64,000 bases of DNA from DSOI01 sp041394885 (GTDB taxonomy: Bacteria > Acidobacteriota > Terriglobia > Bryobacterales > Bryobacteraceae). The number at the start of each line of letters is the position of its first letter. The first letter of the stretch is position 1. The translations under genes and the position numbers were made by a program. Of this stretch, positions 15,944-25,217 are shown one piece after another. The stretch is from positions 54,404 to 118,403 of the forward strand of contig JAWKHI010000021.1 of assembly GCA_041394885.1 (NCBI GenBank), written 5' to 3'. The notes under the pieces were generated by a model, which searched no databases, had not been told where the DNA came from, and was given only the letters and a program-made list of their open reading frames with translations.

Positions 15944-17425
15944 CTAGACCGGCTCGGTCGCGGGTTCGACGCCCGTGAGCCCCTGATCGGCCTTTGCCGG
16001 ATCATACGCCGGATTGGGCTCCGGCATCGTCGCTTTCGCCTTTTTTCGCCAGTCGCGCAGCATCCGGTGCAGCCGGGCGGCCACCTTGGCTTCCTTGCGG
16101 ACCAGATTGCGGGTCTCGCCGGGATCGTCGCGTAGATTGAACAGTTCGAGGCGCGAGTCCTCGTAGAATTCGATCAGCTTCCAGTCGCCCTGGCGGACGG
16201 CACCTCCGGGAACGCCCCCCTGATTGCTGTAGTGAGGATAGTGCCAATAGAGGGCATCCCTGTTCGGCGCGGTGGACCTGCCCCGGAGCAGGCCTGTAAG
16301 ACTCACACCATCGATGGCGGGCGGGCGAGGGGCGCGGCCGCCGGCCATCTCGACGATCGTCGGCAGGTAGTCGACGCTCGAAACCGGCTCGTCAATCACC
16401 GTTCCTGGCCGCGTGACACCCGGCCAGTGCACGATCAGCGGCTCACGGATGCCCCCTTCGTAGAGGTGCCCTTTGCCGGCGCGCAGCGGCGCATTCGTGG
16501 TGACGGCGTTCTTTGACCGGCCTTCGTAGCGCAGCCCACCGTTGTCGGAGGTGATGAAGATCGCCGTTTCGCCCGCGATCCCAAGATCGTTGAGCTTCGC
16601 TCGTATCCGCCCCAGCGCTACGTCGAAGCTATCCACCATCGCCGCGTAAATGGCATTGGGGAAGTCGTGATTGCCGATCTTGGCTCGATACCGTGCCGTC
16701 ACTTCCTGCCGCGCCTGCAGCGGCAGGTGGACCGTGTACTCAGGCAGATACAGGAAGAAGGGCTTGCGGTCACGGGCGGAATCCTCGATGAACTTTTCGG
16801 CCGCGTCGGTGAGTTTTTCGGTCAGCCAATCGTCTTTGGTCCCACCCTTCAGATTGGGCATGTCGAAGGGGCCGAAAAAGGCAGGCGGAGAGCCCCGATG
16901 GTACCCTGCGACGTTGACATCGAACCCCTGCTGCTCCGGCCAGAAACCTTCGCCACCCAAATGCCATTTTCCAATGCTGGCGGACCGGTATCCCAGTGGC
17001 TGCAGCGCTTCGGCGACCGTCGTCTCCGCCAGCGGTAGTTGCTGCTCGAAGGGCGGAACCAGCAGTCGCGATGTTGGCCACTGCTTGCGGCCTGCGATCC
17101 AGTCGGTCAGGTGAAGCCGGGCTGGGTACTTGCCGGTCATGATCGACGCGCGAGTGGGGGAGCAGACGGGGCATGCGGCATAGGCGTTGGTGAAACGTAC
17201 ACCCTCGGCCGCCAGATGGTCCACGTTCGGCGTCTCATGCAAGGAGTTGCCGTAGCAGCCGAAGTCCCGCCAGCCGAGGTCGTCCAAGAGGAGGAAAACG
17301 ATGTTCGGAGGCCTGTCCGCGGCCCCAAGAAACGAAGCCGCTCCGCCGGCCAGCCCCGTGAGGATCGAGCGGCGAGTCCAGTTGGAATCAGTCACCCCTC
17401 TATGATTACCGCAAATCGCTGACAC
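15944..17425 (-). CDS. Sulfatase (type I, Cys-type), exported
   Basis: The product has up to 493 residues. It holds PNIVFLLLDDLGWRDFGCYGN with the metal-binding Asp pair (residues 40-60) and CSPTR at 88-92, where Cys88 must be converted to formylglycine. DNGG and KGHLYEGGIREP regions follow. The N-terminus has a twin-arginine-like signal (WTRRSILTGLAGGAASFLGA). The start is not certain: GTG at 17425 as listed, or GTG at 17395, just before this signal, preceded by AGAGGG. Family members remove sulfate from polysaccharides or aryl esters in the periplasm. No formylglycine-generating enzyme is in the window. Confidence 0.92.
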   Translation of the reverse strand: MSAICGNHRGVTDSNWTRRSILTGLAGGAASFLGAADRPPNIVFLLLDDLGWRDFGCYGNSLHETPNVDHLAAEGVRFTNAYAACPVCSPTRASIMTGKYPARLHLTDWIAGRKQWPTSRLLVPPFEQQLPLAETTVAEALQPLGYRSASIGKWHLGGEGFWPEQQGFDVNVAGYHRGSPPAFFGPFDMPNLKGGTKDDWLTEKLTDAAEKFIEDSARDRKPFFLYLPEYTVHLPLQARQEVTARYRAKIGNHDFPNAIYAAMVDSFDVALGRIRAKLNDLGIAGETAIFITSDNGGLRYEGRSKNAVTTNAPLRAGKGHLYEGGIREPLIVHWPGVTRPGTVIDEPVSSVDYLPTIVEMAGGRAPRPPAIDGVSLTGLLRGRSTAPNRDALYWHYPHYSNQGGVPGGAVRQGDWKLIEFYEDSRLELFNLRDDPGETRNLVRKEAKVAARLHRMLRDWRKKAKATMPEPNPAYDPAKADQGLTGVEPATEPV

Positions 17426-17543
17426 CGCAATTTAGAAACAAAAGTAGGCGGGCGGGAACGCGATTCGATCCCGTCCGCCAAGTGCCCCAGTGGTTCCGGG
17501 GTGACCGACCCCGGATGGAGGCCGTAGAGACAACTGCATTGAC

Positions 17544-18479
17544 CTACTGGCTGATGGTCTCGGCTGGAGGATCGTCGCCGGCTTGCGTGATCCCGACTGC
17601 TGTGCCGGTGGCTGCCGCGGCCACGATGACTCCGGCTACAACCGCCTTGGTGCCGATAGCAACACCGGCCGCGGTGGCCACTCCACCGGCTGTCGCTCCA
17701 CCGGCTGCCGCTCCGCCCGCGGCTGCACCACCGGCGATCGCGCCGGCCGGCAGCGAACAGCGCCGGTCGAGATCTTTTAACTCACTCACTTGCACCAGTT
17801 GCGACGCGCCTGCCTCGGGCTTGGCGCCCGGGATCTGCGCGCCGACCACTTCCACTTTGTGGCCAGCGTACTTTTCGATATGGCCACCCTTCAACTGAAC
17901 GGTCACGTTCGCCGTGTCGTCGGTGAGGAAGTACTGGTTGTCTTTCTTGACTACGCACCCAGTCAGCCGTGACGGTGCGGCGGCGCCGCCGCTCGACTGC
18001 GGCTCGAACTCCAATGCGTGGCCCGCACGCAGCGACGCCAGCAGGACTCCTTTCGCGTTGCTGATCCGGAAGCTGCCGGACACGGCCGCCACCTGCACGC
18101 GATTGTCGCCGTTCACCGAGATGCGTCCGGCCGAGTTGGCATCGTCGGCCACGATCCGCAAGGACTTCGCCTCCAGCCCGAACTGGCCAACGTTGCTGAA
18201 TTGGCTCGTGCCGCGTTCGAGAACCATCCGGTTCCGGAACAATTGTCCCCGGCTCCCGGCGCCCATCGACATCTTCACGCCGCCCACCAGCCGCAGTTCG
18301 CTCGCGGCCCGGCTAGTCTCGATCGTCACTCCATCCAGCAGCGTGCCATTTCCGGTCACCGGCGCGCTATCGAGTTTAAAACTGCCCTTGGCCGTCGCCA
18401 CACCGATGACAGGTGCCGCCGCCATCCCGACTGCCAGATTCAACGTCAGCAGCAGGGCACACAGGATCTGCACATTCAT
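17544..18479 (-). CDS. Secreted protein with FecR-like and DUF5818-like segments and an Ala/Gly-rich C-terminal membrane segment
   Basis: The product has 311 residues with a signal peptide (MNVQILCALLLTLNLAVGMAAA). Residues ~25-165 look like a FecR-type beta domain (GVTIETSRAASELRLVGG ... LRAGHALEFEPQ). Residues ~170-235 (LTGCVVKKDNQYFLTDDTANVTVQLKG) resemble DUF5818, a small beta-barrel seen mainly in Acidobacteriota. The C-terminus has a repeat of AAAGG units and a hydrophobic stretch (VVAGVIVAAAATGTAVGI) that may anchor the protein. The ATG has AAGGAG nine bases upstream. Family matches are from memory; function unknown. Confidence 0.68.
   Translation of the reverse strand: MNVQILCALLLTLNLAVGMAAAPVIGVATAKGSFKLDSAPVTGNGTLLDGVTIETSRAASELRLVGGVKMSMGAGSRGQLFRNRMVLERGTSQFSNVGQFGLEAKSLRIVADDANSAGRISVNGDNRVQVAAVSGSFRISNAKGVLLASLRAGHALEFEPQSSGGAAAPSRLTGCVVKKDNQYFLTDDTANVTVQLKGGHIEKYAGHKVEVVGAQIPGAKPEAGASQLVQVSELKDLDRRCSLPAGAIAGGAAAGGAAAGGATAGGVATAAGVAIGTKAVVAGVIVAAAATGTAVGITQAGDDPPAETISQ
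17688..17745. repeat. Imperfect 15-base tandem repeat coding for AAAGG units
   Basis: The minus-strand gene repeats codons for Gly-Gly-Ala-Ala-Ala about four times. It is a low-complexity segment likely to vary in length between strains. Confidence 0.6.
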
Positions 18480-18888
18480 TCAATCAAACTCCTTTTCTTG
18501 CTCTTGTCGCAATCACTTCACTCGCGCTTCAGCGAGATGTCACTCTCGCGGCGCCACGTCCTTCGCAATCAACTTCCCTCCTAATGCCGGTCATATCTAA
18601 CACTTCTATTTGGCCAGTCGTAGTCGGTCAGTCGAATATATGATTCGGAATGCCAGTCGCTCCACCCGGGATCCGCGGTAGCTTCGATTGGTCATCTCGT
18701 TTACTGTTTGCTCGCCGCCCTCCACCTCGCTCCAACGTGGACTCGGCAGACGGGCTCCCATCAACTTGGTGGCCGTCGAGGCGCGATGTTATCACGCCAA
18801 GTTCCTCACCCTTACCATCGGCCTGGAACACAGATTCTGAAGACAAACTCCGGTGAGATAAATCCGGGTGTAATGAACCTATAGTGAT
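18480..18888. other. 409-bp intergenic region between divergent genes
   Basis: No convincing gene is present. The part next to the minus-strand gene holds its Shine-Dalgarno (AAGGAG) and two similar copies of TCGCAATCA(A)CTTC at 18508-18520 and 18564-18577. A strong AGGAGG followed by TTG (18582-18570) would start a ten-codon ORF on the minus strand, which could be a leader peptide but has no other support. The middle is less GC-rich than the coding surroundings (TCATATCTAACACTTC, CGAATATATGATTCGG), as expected of promoters. Confidence 0.5.
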
Positions 18889-20049
18889 ATGGACGTAGGC
18901 AATCGCCCCCGTTTCTTACTGCTTCTTGCTTTACTCCCTATCTTTCTCGGTGGTCTATATCTGTCTTCCAGACTTACCCTGGCCGACCATTTCTATCGCG
19001 CCCATCCCCCGACCCGTGCCCTTGCTCTAGCTCCGTGGAATACCTCCTACCGGCTCCGCGACGCTTCCCCCGACGACCTTCGCTCCATCGTCGAGCACAA
19101 CCCTGCCGCCTCCTTCCGTTCCGGCCCTTGGATCGCCCTCGCCCTCTCGGAAGAAGCCGCCGGCGACGCCGCTGCCGCCGAGAAGCATTTCCTCCACGCC
19201 GTTACCCTCGACGCTACCTTCGCGCCCCGTTGGGCCCTCATCAACTTCTACTTGCGCCAGGAGCGGAAGGCCGATTTCTGGAAATGGTCCGCCGACGGTG
19301 TCCGGCTCTTCGAAGGCGATCTCACCGGCGTCTATCGGCTCGCCATCGCCGAGGGCGGGGCCGGCCAAGCCTGGATTCGCCTTCAGCCCAAACGCCCCGC
19401 CGCGCTCCGCCAGTTCCTCAACCTGACTCTCACACTCTCGGACCTGCCCCCCTCCGGTGCCGCCGCCGCCCTGGCCGGCCACGGCCGCGATAGCGATCGC
19501 GCCCAGCTTTTGTCGTACTGCGAGCGCGCACTGAAGGTGGGCCAGGTGGATGCCGCCGTCTTGGTCTGGAACGCAATGGCGTCCCGCGGTCTCCATCCAT
19601 TGGGCCGTCTCGATCCCATCCGTGGACCCATTCTCTCCAACGGAGCCTTCCGTCATCGCCCCTCTGGCGCCGGTTTCGATTGGCGGCTGCCGGCGGCCTC
19701 CGCCGGTTCCATCCATCTCTCCGCGCGCGGCTTGGCGATTGAGTTGAGCGGCCGGCAGGAGGACCGCGTGGTGCTGCTGCGTCAGATCCTGCCCGTATGC
19801 TCCGCCGTGAGGTACCGCCTATCGGCCAAAGTCATACCCGGCAACGGCGCTGTGTTGGAAGGACTGTACTGGCGAATCGGACCGCAAGCTTCACCCCGTC
19901 TGTCAAAATCGCAGGCCCCTTGGGAGTTCGTGCCGCTTCCACCGGGACAAGCCACTGTTCTGGAGTTGGTGGCCGAACGCGAGTCCGGCCGGCCGCGGCC
20001 GGAAGGTTCCTTGGCGATCGAACAAGTGGATATCCGCCCTCTTCAATAA
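18889..20049 (+). CDS. Membrane-anchored TPR-like protein
   Basis: The product has 386 residues. One N-terminal transmembrane helix (FLLLLALLPIFLGGLYLSS, ~9-27) is followed by helical repeats that resemble TPRs (GPWIALALSEEAAGDAAAAEKHFLHAVTLDATFAPRWALINF near 80-125). The last ~140 residues are beta-rich (FRHRPSGAGFDWRLP ... LELVAERES) and resemble a carbohydrate-binding-like fold. Similar proteins occur near exopolysaccharide loci of Acidobacteria, but no such locus adjoins here. TATAGT lies only three bases before the ATG, so the true start may be further downstream. Its 3' end overlaps the convergent amidohydrolase by seven bases. Confidence 0.7.
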   Translation: MDVGNRPRFLLLLALLPIFLGGLYLSSRLTLADHFYRAHPPTRALALAPWNTSYRLRDASPDDLRSIVEHNPAASFRSGPWIALALSEEAAGDAAAAEKHFLHAVTLDATFAPRWALINFYLRQERKADFWKWSADGVRLFEGDLTGVYRLAIAEGGAGQAWIRLQPKRPAALRQFLNLTLTLSDLPPSGAAAALAGHGRDSDRAQLLSYCERALKVGQVDAAVLVWNAMASRGLHPLGRLDPIRGPILSNGAFRHRPSGAGFDWRLPAASAGSIHLSARGLAIELSGRQEDRVVLLRQILPVCSAVRYRLSAKVIPGNGAVLEGLYWRIGPQASPRLSKSQAPWEFVPLPPGQATVLELVAERESGRPRPEGSLAIEQVDIRPLQ

Positions 20050-20831
20050 GGCTTCCAGCGTGACGCCAGAAGCCCTGTTGCCGCCGAAAGCTCGAGATCG
20101 GCAATCAGTAAACCCTCCAATCCGTATGGCTGATAGCACAGTAGTGTCCCGTCGGGATTCGCCACCGCCGATGTCGTCGGCGAACCCGCGCTTGCCACAT
20201 TGACCGTCGCGAAGTAGCAATTGTTCTCAGCCGCCCGGCACAACACCGCCTTCTCATGGAATGTATTGGCCGGATCGGCGAACCGCGCCGGCACGTACCC
20301 GCCCGGCTCTGCTTCATGGAAATGGGGGTGAAACACCACTTGCGCGCCTTGCCGCGCCGCCCAGCGGACCGTTTCCGGATACCTCCACCCCTCGTGGCAA
20401 ATCGCGATCCCGAACGTCAGCGGGCCGGCCCGGAACACGTGCCGTCCCCATCCCGGAACATACGTGGATTCCTCGGAGGGGTCAATCTGCACTTTGTCCT
20501 GGAAACCGGCGATCGTGCCGTTCGCGTTAACCACCATGGCGGAGATCAACGTAGTATCGCCGGCCACCCGTTCGGTGCCCAGCACCACTCCCACGCCGGC
20601 TCTCCCAGCCGCCGAGGCGATCGTGGACCACGCCCGCTCGAGGAACGCGGCATCGGGCGGCAGGACTGCCTTCCCCGCCGCTCTGTATCCGGGAACGTAG
20701 CACTCGGGAAAGCATACCAGGCCCGCTCCCCCGGCTTGCGCCTGTGCGATCGCCTCCACGCTCAGCATGACGGACTCCTCCCGGCTGGCCGGGAACCGCA
20801 GATTCGCCAATGCGATTCGAAACGTCATCAT
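20043..20831 (-). CDS. Carbon-nitrogen hydrolase (nitrilase superfamily)
   Basis: A cytoplasmic amidase-like enzyme of 262 residues with the complete Glu-Lys-Cys triad: Glu43 in CFPECYVPGYR, Lys113 in FQDKVQID and Cys145 in GIAICHEGWRYPE. Length fits single-domain nitrilase-superfamily amidases. The start is set at the ATG pair 20831/20828 because MTFRIALANLRFP is the normal first strand; the frame runs further upstream into the cytochrome promoter region. It is divergent from the cytochrome gene (78 bp apart). Substrate unknown. Confidence 0.9.
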   Translation of the reverse strand: MMTFRIALANLRFPASREESVMLSVEAIAQAQAGGAGLVCFPECYVPGYRAAGKAVLPPDAAFLERAWSTIASAAGRAGVGVVLGTERVAGDTTLISAMVVNANGTIAGFQDKVQIDPSEESTYVPGWGRHVFRAGPLTFGIAICHEGWRYPETVRWAARQGAQVVFHPHFHEAEPGGYVPARFADPANTFHEKAVLCRAAENNCYFATVNVASAGSPTTSAVANPDGTLLCYQPYGLEGLLIADLELSAATGLLASRWKPY

Positions 20832-20909
20832 TCCGAATCTACTCTGTTTCGATACCCGCCCGAAAATGGTCCGCCGCCTGCACAGGGCATCGGTGGAGGT
20901 CATCGCCAA

Positions 20910-21419
20910 ATGCCACGGACACGCTACTCACTAATTCTCGTTCCCGCGCTGTTGTGCGCCCAAGCCGGTCCACCGCCGGCCGCGCAACGGGGCCGCGAGT
21001 TCTTCTTCGACAAGGGCCCAAAGTGCGCTACCTGCCACATCGCCGAAGGAAAGGGAAACAAGGTGGGGCCCGATCTTACCCGGATCGCGCGGGTGAGTCC
21101 GCGGGGCCTCAAGGTAGCGATCCTGTCCACGGTCACCGAGTACGTGGTGACCGCGAAACTCAAGTCCAAAGAGACGTTTCCAGCCATGCGGATCGAGCAA
21201 ACGGGTGACAATATCCGGCTTTGGGATCTGTCGAAAACCCCACCCGAACTGCGCACTCTTCAGACGGCGGAACTGGCTTCCTACGGCGGCAATGCCACCT
21301 GGAAACATCCGCCTGCCTCCGCCGGCTTGACGAACGCCCAACTGGCCGACATCATGTCCTACATTCGATACGCAGCCTTTCGCGACACCAAAGGCGTCGC
21401 CGCGGACGAGTTGGAATAG
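20910..21419 (+). CDS. Secreted c-type cytochrome (single haem)
   Basis: The product has 169 residues with a signal peptide (MPRTRYSLILVPALLCAQAG) and one haem-binding CATCH motif (Cys39, Cys42, His43) followed by GKGNKVGPDLTRIA, as in cytochrome c domains of Planctomycetes/Acidobacteria secreted proteins. The C-terminal LTNAQLADIMSYIRYAAF is the usual last helix. A methionine axial ligand cannot be fixed with confidence. The ATG at 20910 has GGAGG about ten bases upstream. It probably carries electrons in the periplasm; its partner is unknown. Confidence 0.88.
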   Translation: MPRTRYSLILVPALLCAQAGPPPAAQRGREFFFDKGPKCATCHIAEGKGNKVGPDLTRIARVSPRGLKVAILSTVTEYVVTAKLKSKETFPAMRIEQTGDNIRLWDLSKTPPELRTLQTAELASYGGNATWKHPPASAGLTNAQLADIMSYIRYAAFRDTKGVAADELE

Positions 21420-21421
21420 CG

Positions 21422-21435
21422 GGGTGATATCACCC
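21422..21435. promoter_or_regulatory. Perfect 14-bp palindrome downstream of the cytochrome gene
   Basis: GGGTGATATCACCC starts two bases after the cytochrome stop codon and about 105 bp before lpxD. It could form a small hairpin (5-bp stem, ATAT loop) or be a protein-binding site. No T-run follows, so it is not a canonical terminator. Confidence 0.5.
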
Positions 21436-21522
21436 ACCTCCGTCGGCATGGAGCACAGTCCCGGGCCGCGGGCGGGCCGGCTCCGCCGGAGGCCTCGGCG
21501 CGCGCTCGGGCGCTGGCACGCC

Positions 21523-21531
21523 TGTTACTCT
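21523..21531 (+). promoter_or_regulatory. Extended -10 promoter of the lpxD operon
   Basis: TGT-TACTCT places the predicted transcription start at ~21538, five bases before the lpxD ATG (21543). The same arrangement with TGT-TACACT precedes the OPT transporter gene. Confidence 0.45.
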
Positions 21532-21542
21532 GAATCTTGACC

Positions 21543-22574
21543 ATGACACTGGGAGAGATTGCCGGGCGCCTCGATTGCCGGCTCGAGGGCGACGGCGCGA
21601 TCGAAATTGCCGGTGTAGCCGGCATGGAACAAGCCGGCCCGGATCAGCTCACTTTCCTCGCCAACCCCAAATATGCGCCGAGGGTAAAGAACTCGCGTGC
21701 AGGAGCCATTTTGGCGAAAGCGCCCATCGCCGGGATGGCCACGCTGGTCTCGAGCGACCCCTATTTTGATTTCGCCCGCGCCGTCGAGATTTTCTACCGC
21801 CCGCCAAGCCCCAAGCCGGGTGTTCATCCTTCGGCGGTGGTGGCGGCGACGGCGACGGTTGGCCCCGGCTCCTCGATCGGTCCATTGGCTGTGATCGGGG
21901 AGAACGTCCGCATCGGCGCCCGCGCTGTGATCCATCCCCACGTGGTGATCTACGATGGCGCGTCCATCGGCGACGATTTTACCGCTCATTCCGGATCGGT
22001 GGTGCGCGAATACTGCCGCATCGGGAATCGCGTCATTCTGCAAAACAACGTGGTGGTGGGGGGCGACGGTTACGGGTTCGCCAAGCGCCCCGACGGCACG
22101 CATTATAAGATTGTGCAGTCCGGAGTCACCGTCGTCGAAGACGACGTGGAGATCCAGGCGCTCACCAATATTGACCGCGCCACCGTCGGCGAAACCCGCA
22201 TCCGCCGTGGTGCGAAGCTGGATTCGCTCGTGCAGATCGGGCACGCCTGCGTGGTGGGCGAGGACAATATCATTTGCTCGCAGACCGGCCTTGCCGGGTC
22301 TTCGATCCTCGAGAAGAACGTGCTGCTGGCCGGACAGGTGGGCATCTCCGGGCACCTCACCATTCACGACAATGCCGTCATCTACGCCCAAAGCGGCATC
22401 GGCGGCGACGTGGAAGCTGGCGCGGTTATGTCCGGGTCTCCGGCGTTCGATGCCGCCGTTTGGCGCCGTGCGATCGCCGCGTTTCCCAAGCTGCCGGATG
22501 TCGTGAAGGCGGTGCGACAATTGGACAGGCGCGTATCCCAAATACAACCAAAAGAAGAGGGCAACGATGGCTGA
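21543..22574 (+). CDS. lpxD: UDP-3-O-(3-hydroxyacyl)glucosamine N-acyltransferase
   Basis: Third step of lipid A synthesis: transfers a 3-hydroxyacyl chain from ACP to the glucosamine nitrogen. The 343-residue product has the N-terminal uridine-binding domain (MTLGEIAGRLDCRL ... DQLTFLANPKY), a left-handed parallel beta-helix of hexapeptide repeats from ~100, GGDGYGFA, and the catalytic-His region QIGHACVVGEDN. The ATG at 21543 is preferred over the TTG two codons earlier. It starts a tight operon; the stop overlaps the next ATG by eight bases. It implies an LPS-containing outer membrane. Confidence 0.95.
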   Translation: MTLGEIAGRLDCRLEGDGAIEIAGVAGMEQAGPDQLTFLANPKYAPRVKNSRAGAILAKAPIAGMATLVSSDPYFDFARAVEIFYRPPSPKPGVHPSAVVAATATVGPGSSIGPLAVIGENVRIGARAVIHPHVVIYDGASIGDDFTAHSGSVVREYCRIGNRVILQNNVVVGGDGYGFAKRPDGTHYKIVQSGVTVVEDDVEIQALTNIDRATVGETRIRRGAKLDSLVQIGHACVVGEDNIICSQTGLAGSSILEKNVLLAGQVGISGHLTIHDNAVIYAQSGIGGDVEAGAVMSGSPAFDAAVWRRAIAAFPKLPDVVKAVRQLDRRVSQIQPKEEGNDG

Positions 22575-23367
22575 TGAACATCCGCTGGATTGGGGCGAAG
22601 GCTGCAATCCGGTGGCATACAAGAACCACGAGTTTCTGGAGAGCAAGACCGGGCGGAGTCTCCGTATTCTGTCCGAGTATCTGCACCCGCTTTCCCATTT
22701 TCGCAATGAGCGGGTTCATGACACGGTGGTGTTCTTCGGCTCGGCGCGCATCACAGAGGACGGCCCTCTCGGCCGTTACTACAAGGAGGCTCGGGATCTG
22801 GCGCGCCGTGTCACCCAATGGTCCGACGGCATGGAGAGAGCCAAGAAGCGCTTCGTCGTCACCACCGGGGGCGGCCCTGGCATCATGGAAGCGGCGAATC
22901 GAGGAGCCGCCGACGCCGGGGGCAAGAGCGTCGGCCTGAATATCGGTCTCCCGTTCGAGCAGAAGCCGAACCCGTACATCACCTCCAGCCTCTGTTTCGA
23001 GTTCCACTACTTCTTCATGCGGAAGTTCTGGTTCGCCTACCTGGCCAAGGCGCTCGTGGTGTTTCCGGGCGGATTCGGCACGCTCGACGAGCTGACGGAG
23101 CTGCTCACACTCATGCAGACCCGCAAGCTCGAAAAGAAGATGGTGATTGTGTTGTATGGCACCGAGTTCTGGAAGGAAATCCTCAATATCGACGCGCTGG
23201 TGAAGCACGGCATGATCAGTCCCGAGGACGTGAATCTGTTCCAGTACGCCGACGATCCGGAAACGGCCTTCCATATCCTTCGCGACGGCCTTACCCGGCA
23301 CTACCTGTTGCCGAAGGGTGCTCTTCCCGACGAGGAGTCGCCCGCCATCGCACGGTCGCGCGTGTAG
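22567..23367 (+). CDS. LOG-family protein (Rossmann-fold nucleotide phosphoribohydrolase-like)
   Basis: The product has 266 residues. It contains the nucleotide-binding GGGPGIMEAANRGA (~98-111) and the family signature PGGFGTLDELTE (~162-173), which supplies the catalytic Glu of LOG (LONELY GUY) enzymes. LOG proteins release the base from nucleoside 5'-monophosphates (cytokinin-type in plants and some bacteria); many bacterial members are called TIGR00730. It is longer than minimal LOG proteins (~190), with extra N-terminal residues as in the type II subgroup. It lies between lpxD and a phosphatase gene in one operon; a link with lipid A is not evident. Confidence 0.9.
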   Translation: MADEHPLDWGEGCNPVAYKNHEFLESKTGRSLRILSEYLHPLSHFRNERVHDTVVFFGSARITEDGPLGRYYKEARDLARRVTQWSDGMERAKKRFVVTTGGGPGIMEAANRGAADAGGKSVGLNIGLPFEQKPNPYITSSLCFEFHYFFMRKFWFAYLAKALVVFPGGFGTLDELTELLTLMQTRKLEKKMVIVLYGTEFWKEILNIDALVKHGMISPEDVNLFQYADDPETAFHILRDGLTRHYLLPKGALPDEESPAIARSRV

Positions 23368-23376
23368 ACCGGCCTT

Positions 23377-25215
23377 ATGTTGCGGCGCCGCGGACTCGAC
23401 CTGCTTTTTCTGGCGGCGCTGGGCGTGTGGATCGCCGGTTGGGCTGCCCGGTCGCCGGTGTGGGCGGCCGTTGGTTCGCTGGCGGCGTTGGCCTTGGCGG
23501 GCGTGCTCGGCGTCCGGCTGGGGCGCCGGCTGTTACGCCCGCTGATATGGCGGTTGCGGAATCGGTTGGCGGTGGCGTATTTCTTTATCGCCGTCATCCC
23601 GATTGCCCTGTTCCTGCTGCTATCGCGCCAAGCCGCGATCTTTCTGGGCGAACAAGTTGCGGCCCATCTGGTGCAGGTCGAACTCGAACAGCACGCCGAG
23701 CAGTTGCACGGCGTCGCGCGGCTTTTGGCGCAATCTGGCCCCGTGCGCGTCGAACGCCCGGGCGCGATCGCCGCCGCGCTCGACGCCCGCTTCCCGGGTA
23801 TTCAAACCTCGATCGACGATGCCTATCATGACCCCGTGGCTGGCTGGGGCGACGCGTCCGGTGTGATGGTGCGGGATCGCCGGCTTTACCTGTGGGCGCA
23901 CACGGTGGAGGGCGCCACTTGCGTCACGGTGCAGGCTCCGTTGACGCGGCGTTGGCTGTCGGCTCTGGTACCGGGTCTAGGCCCGGTGTCGGTTCTCCCG
24001 GGCACGGAAAACCCGGACGCCTTTTCACTCGCCGCCGAGCAGGACGATCCGCCTCTGGCGCTGGTCCCGCCCGTGAACTGGTTCGACGACGAACTGCGCT
24101 GGGGCACAGACATCCCGGTGGCACGCTGGGATACGCCGGGCCGCAGCCATTCCGCGCTGCTCGGCGTCCGTACGCGTTTTTCCCCGCTGATTCACGTCCT
24201 CACCCGCGAAGGCAACCAGGCGAGCCTTCCCAATGCGCTCTGGATATACGGCATCCTGCTCGCCATCGCGCAGGCGGCCTCGATCTATATAGGCGTCACC
24301 GTCACCCGCACCATCACCGCCGCCGTCGACGATTTGCACGAAGGGACTCATCACGTGAGCCAGGGCGACTTCGCGTGGCGGATTCCGGAGAAGGGAGTCG
24401 ATCAGGTGGCCGGCTTGAGCCGGGCCTTCAATCAGATGACCGGGCAGGTGGAGCGTCTGCTCGAAGTCGCCAAGGAAAGCGAACGTCTTCAGGCGGAGGT
24501 GGAGATCGCGCGCAAGGTGCAGGCGCAGTTGTTTCCTCAGCGCGTTCTGCCCATCCCGGGGCTTGACCTGCTGGGTGTTTGCGCGCCGGCGCGCATGGTC
24601 TCCGGCGACTACTACGACTATCAGGAAGCCGGCGGGCGCTTCGCCATCGCGATTGGCGATGTGGCGGGAAAGGGCATTTCCGCGGCGCTGTTGATGTCGT
24701 CTCTGCAGGCGTACTTCCGCATGCAACTCGATGACTTGGCCAAAGGAGAGGTGGCCAACGCCGTGGCCCGCATCAACCGGATGCTGCATGCCACCACGCC
24801 CGCTGAAAAATTCGCCACCCTGTTCCTCGGTGTCTACGACGCCGGGACCGGCGAGTTGATCTACAGCAACGCGGGCCATCCTCCGCCGCTGCTCTTGCGG
24901 AACGGAGCCGTTCGGCCGCTGGAGGTGAACGGGATGGTGGTGGGCGCATTTGGGTTCGCTCGGTACGAGCAAAGCCGTTTGGTTCTCGAACCGGGCGACG
25001 TTCTCGTGGCTTTCACCGATGGCGTTTCGGAGCCGGAAAATTGCTACGGCGAAATGTTTGGCGAAGAGCGCATCGGAGAACTGCTCAAGAAATCGGGCGA
25101 TCTGTCCCCGGAGCAGTTTCTGGAAGCCGTTCACGAAGCAGTGACGGACTTTACGGGCTCCGGAGAACTGCAGGACGACCTTACGCTGATCGTCGCGCGC
25201 AGGGTGGCCACCTGA
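23377..25215 (+). CDS. Membrane-bound HAMP-SpoIIE (PP2C-type) serine phosphatase
   Basis: The product has 612 residues. It has N-terminal transmembrane helices (to ~50 and ~66-87), an extracytoplasmic segment, another helix (~290-312), a HAMP linker (VTRTITAAVDDLHEGTHHVSQGDF) and a short coiled coil (ERLQAEVEIARKVQAQLFP). The C-terminal RsbU/SpoIIE phosphatase domain has metal-binding aspartates in SGDYYDYQ and GDVAGKGISAALLMS. RsbU-like phosphatases act on anti-anti-sigma factors in partner-switching control of sigma factors; no such partners lie nearby. Gaps of 9 and 2 bp to neighbours put it within the lpxD operon. Confidence 0.9.
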   Translation: MLRRRGLDLLFLAALGVWIAGWAARSPVWAAVGSLAALALAGVLGVRLGRRLLRPLIWRLRNRLAVAYFFIAVIPIALFLLLSRQAAIFLGEQVAAHLVQVELEQHAEQLHGVARLLAQSGPVRVERPGAIAAALDARFPGIQTSIDDAYHDPVAGWGDASGVMVRDRRLYLWAHTVEGATCVTVQAPLTRRWLSALVPGLGPVSVLPGTENPDAFSLAAEQDDPPLALVPPVNWFDDELRWGTDIPVARWDTPGRSHSALLGVRTRFSPLIHVLTREGNQASLPNALWIYGILLAIAQAASIYIGVTVTRTITAAVDDLHEGTHHVSQGDFAWRIPEKGVDQVAGLSRAFNQMTGQVERLLEVAKESERLQAEVEIARKVQAQLFPQRVLPIPGLDLLGVCAPARMVSGDYYDYQEAGGRFAIAIGDVAGKGISAALLMSSLQAYFRMQLDDLAKGEVANAVARINRMLHATTPAEKFATLFLGVYDAGTGELIYSNAGHPPPLLLRNGAVRPLEVNGMVVGAFGFARYEQSRLVLEPGDVLVAFTDGVSEPENCYGEMFGEERIGELLKKSGDLSPEQFLEAVHEAVTDFTGSGELQDDLTLIVARRVAT

Positions 25216-25217
25216 AA

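Noticed and set aside
18540..18582. Ten-codon minus-strand ORF after AGGAGG and TTG
   Set aside because: Too short and without homology; kept only as a note in the intergenic entry.
21513..21529. Sigma-54-like site upstream of lpxD (TGGCACG-N4-TTAC)
   Set aside because: The -24 half and spacing fit, but the essential GC at -12 is AC, and the similar OPT site has the wrong spacing. A sigma-70-type extended -10 explains it better.
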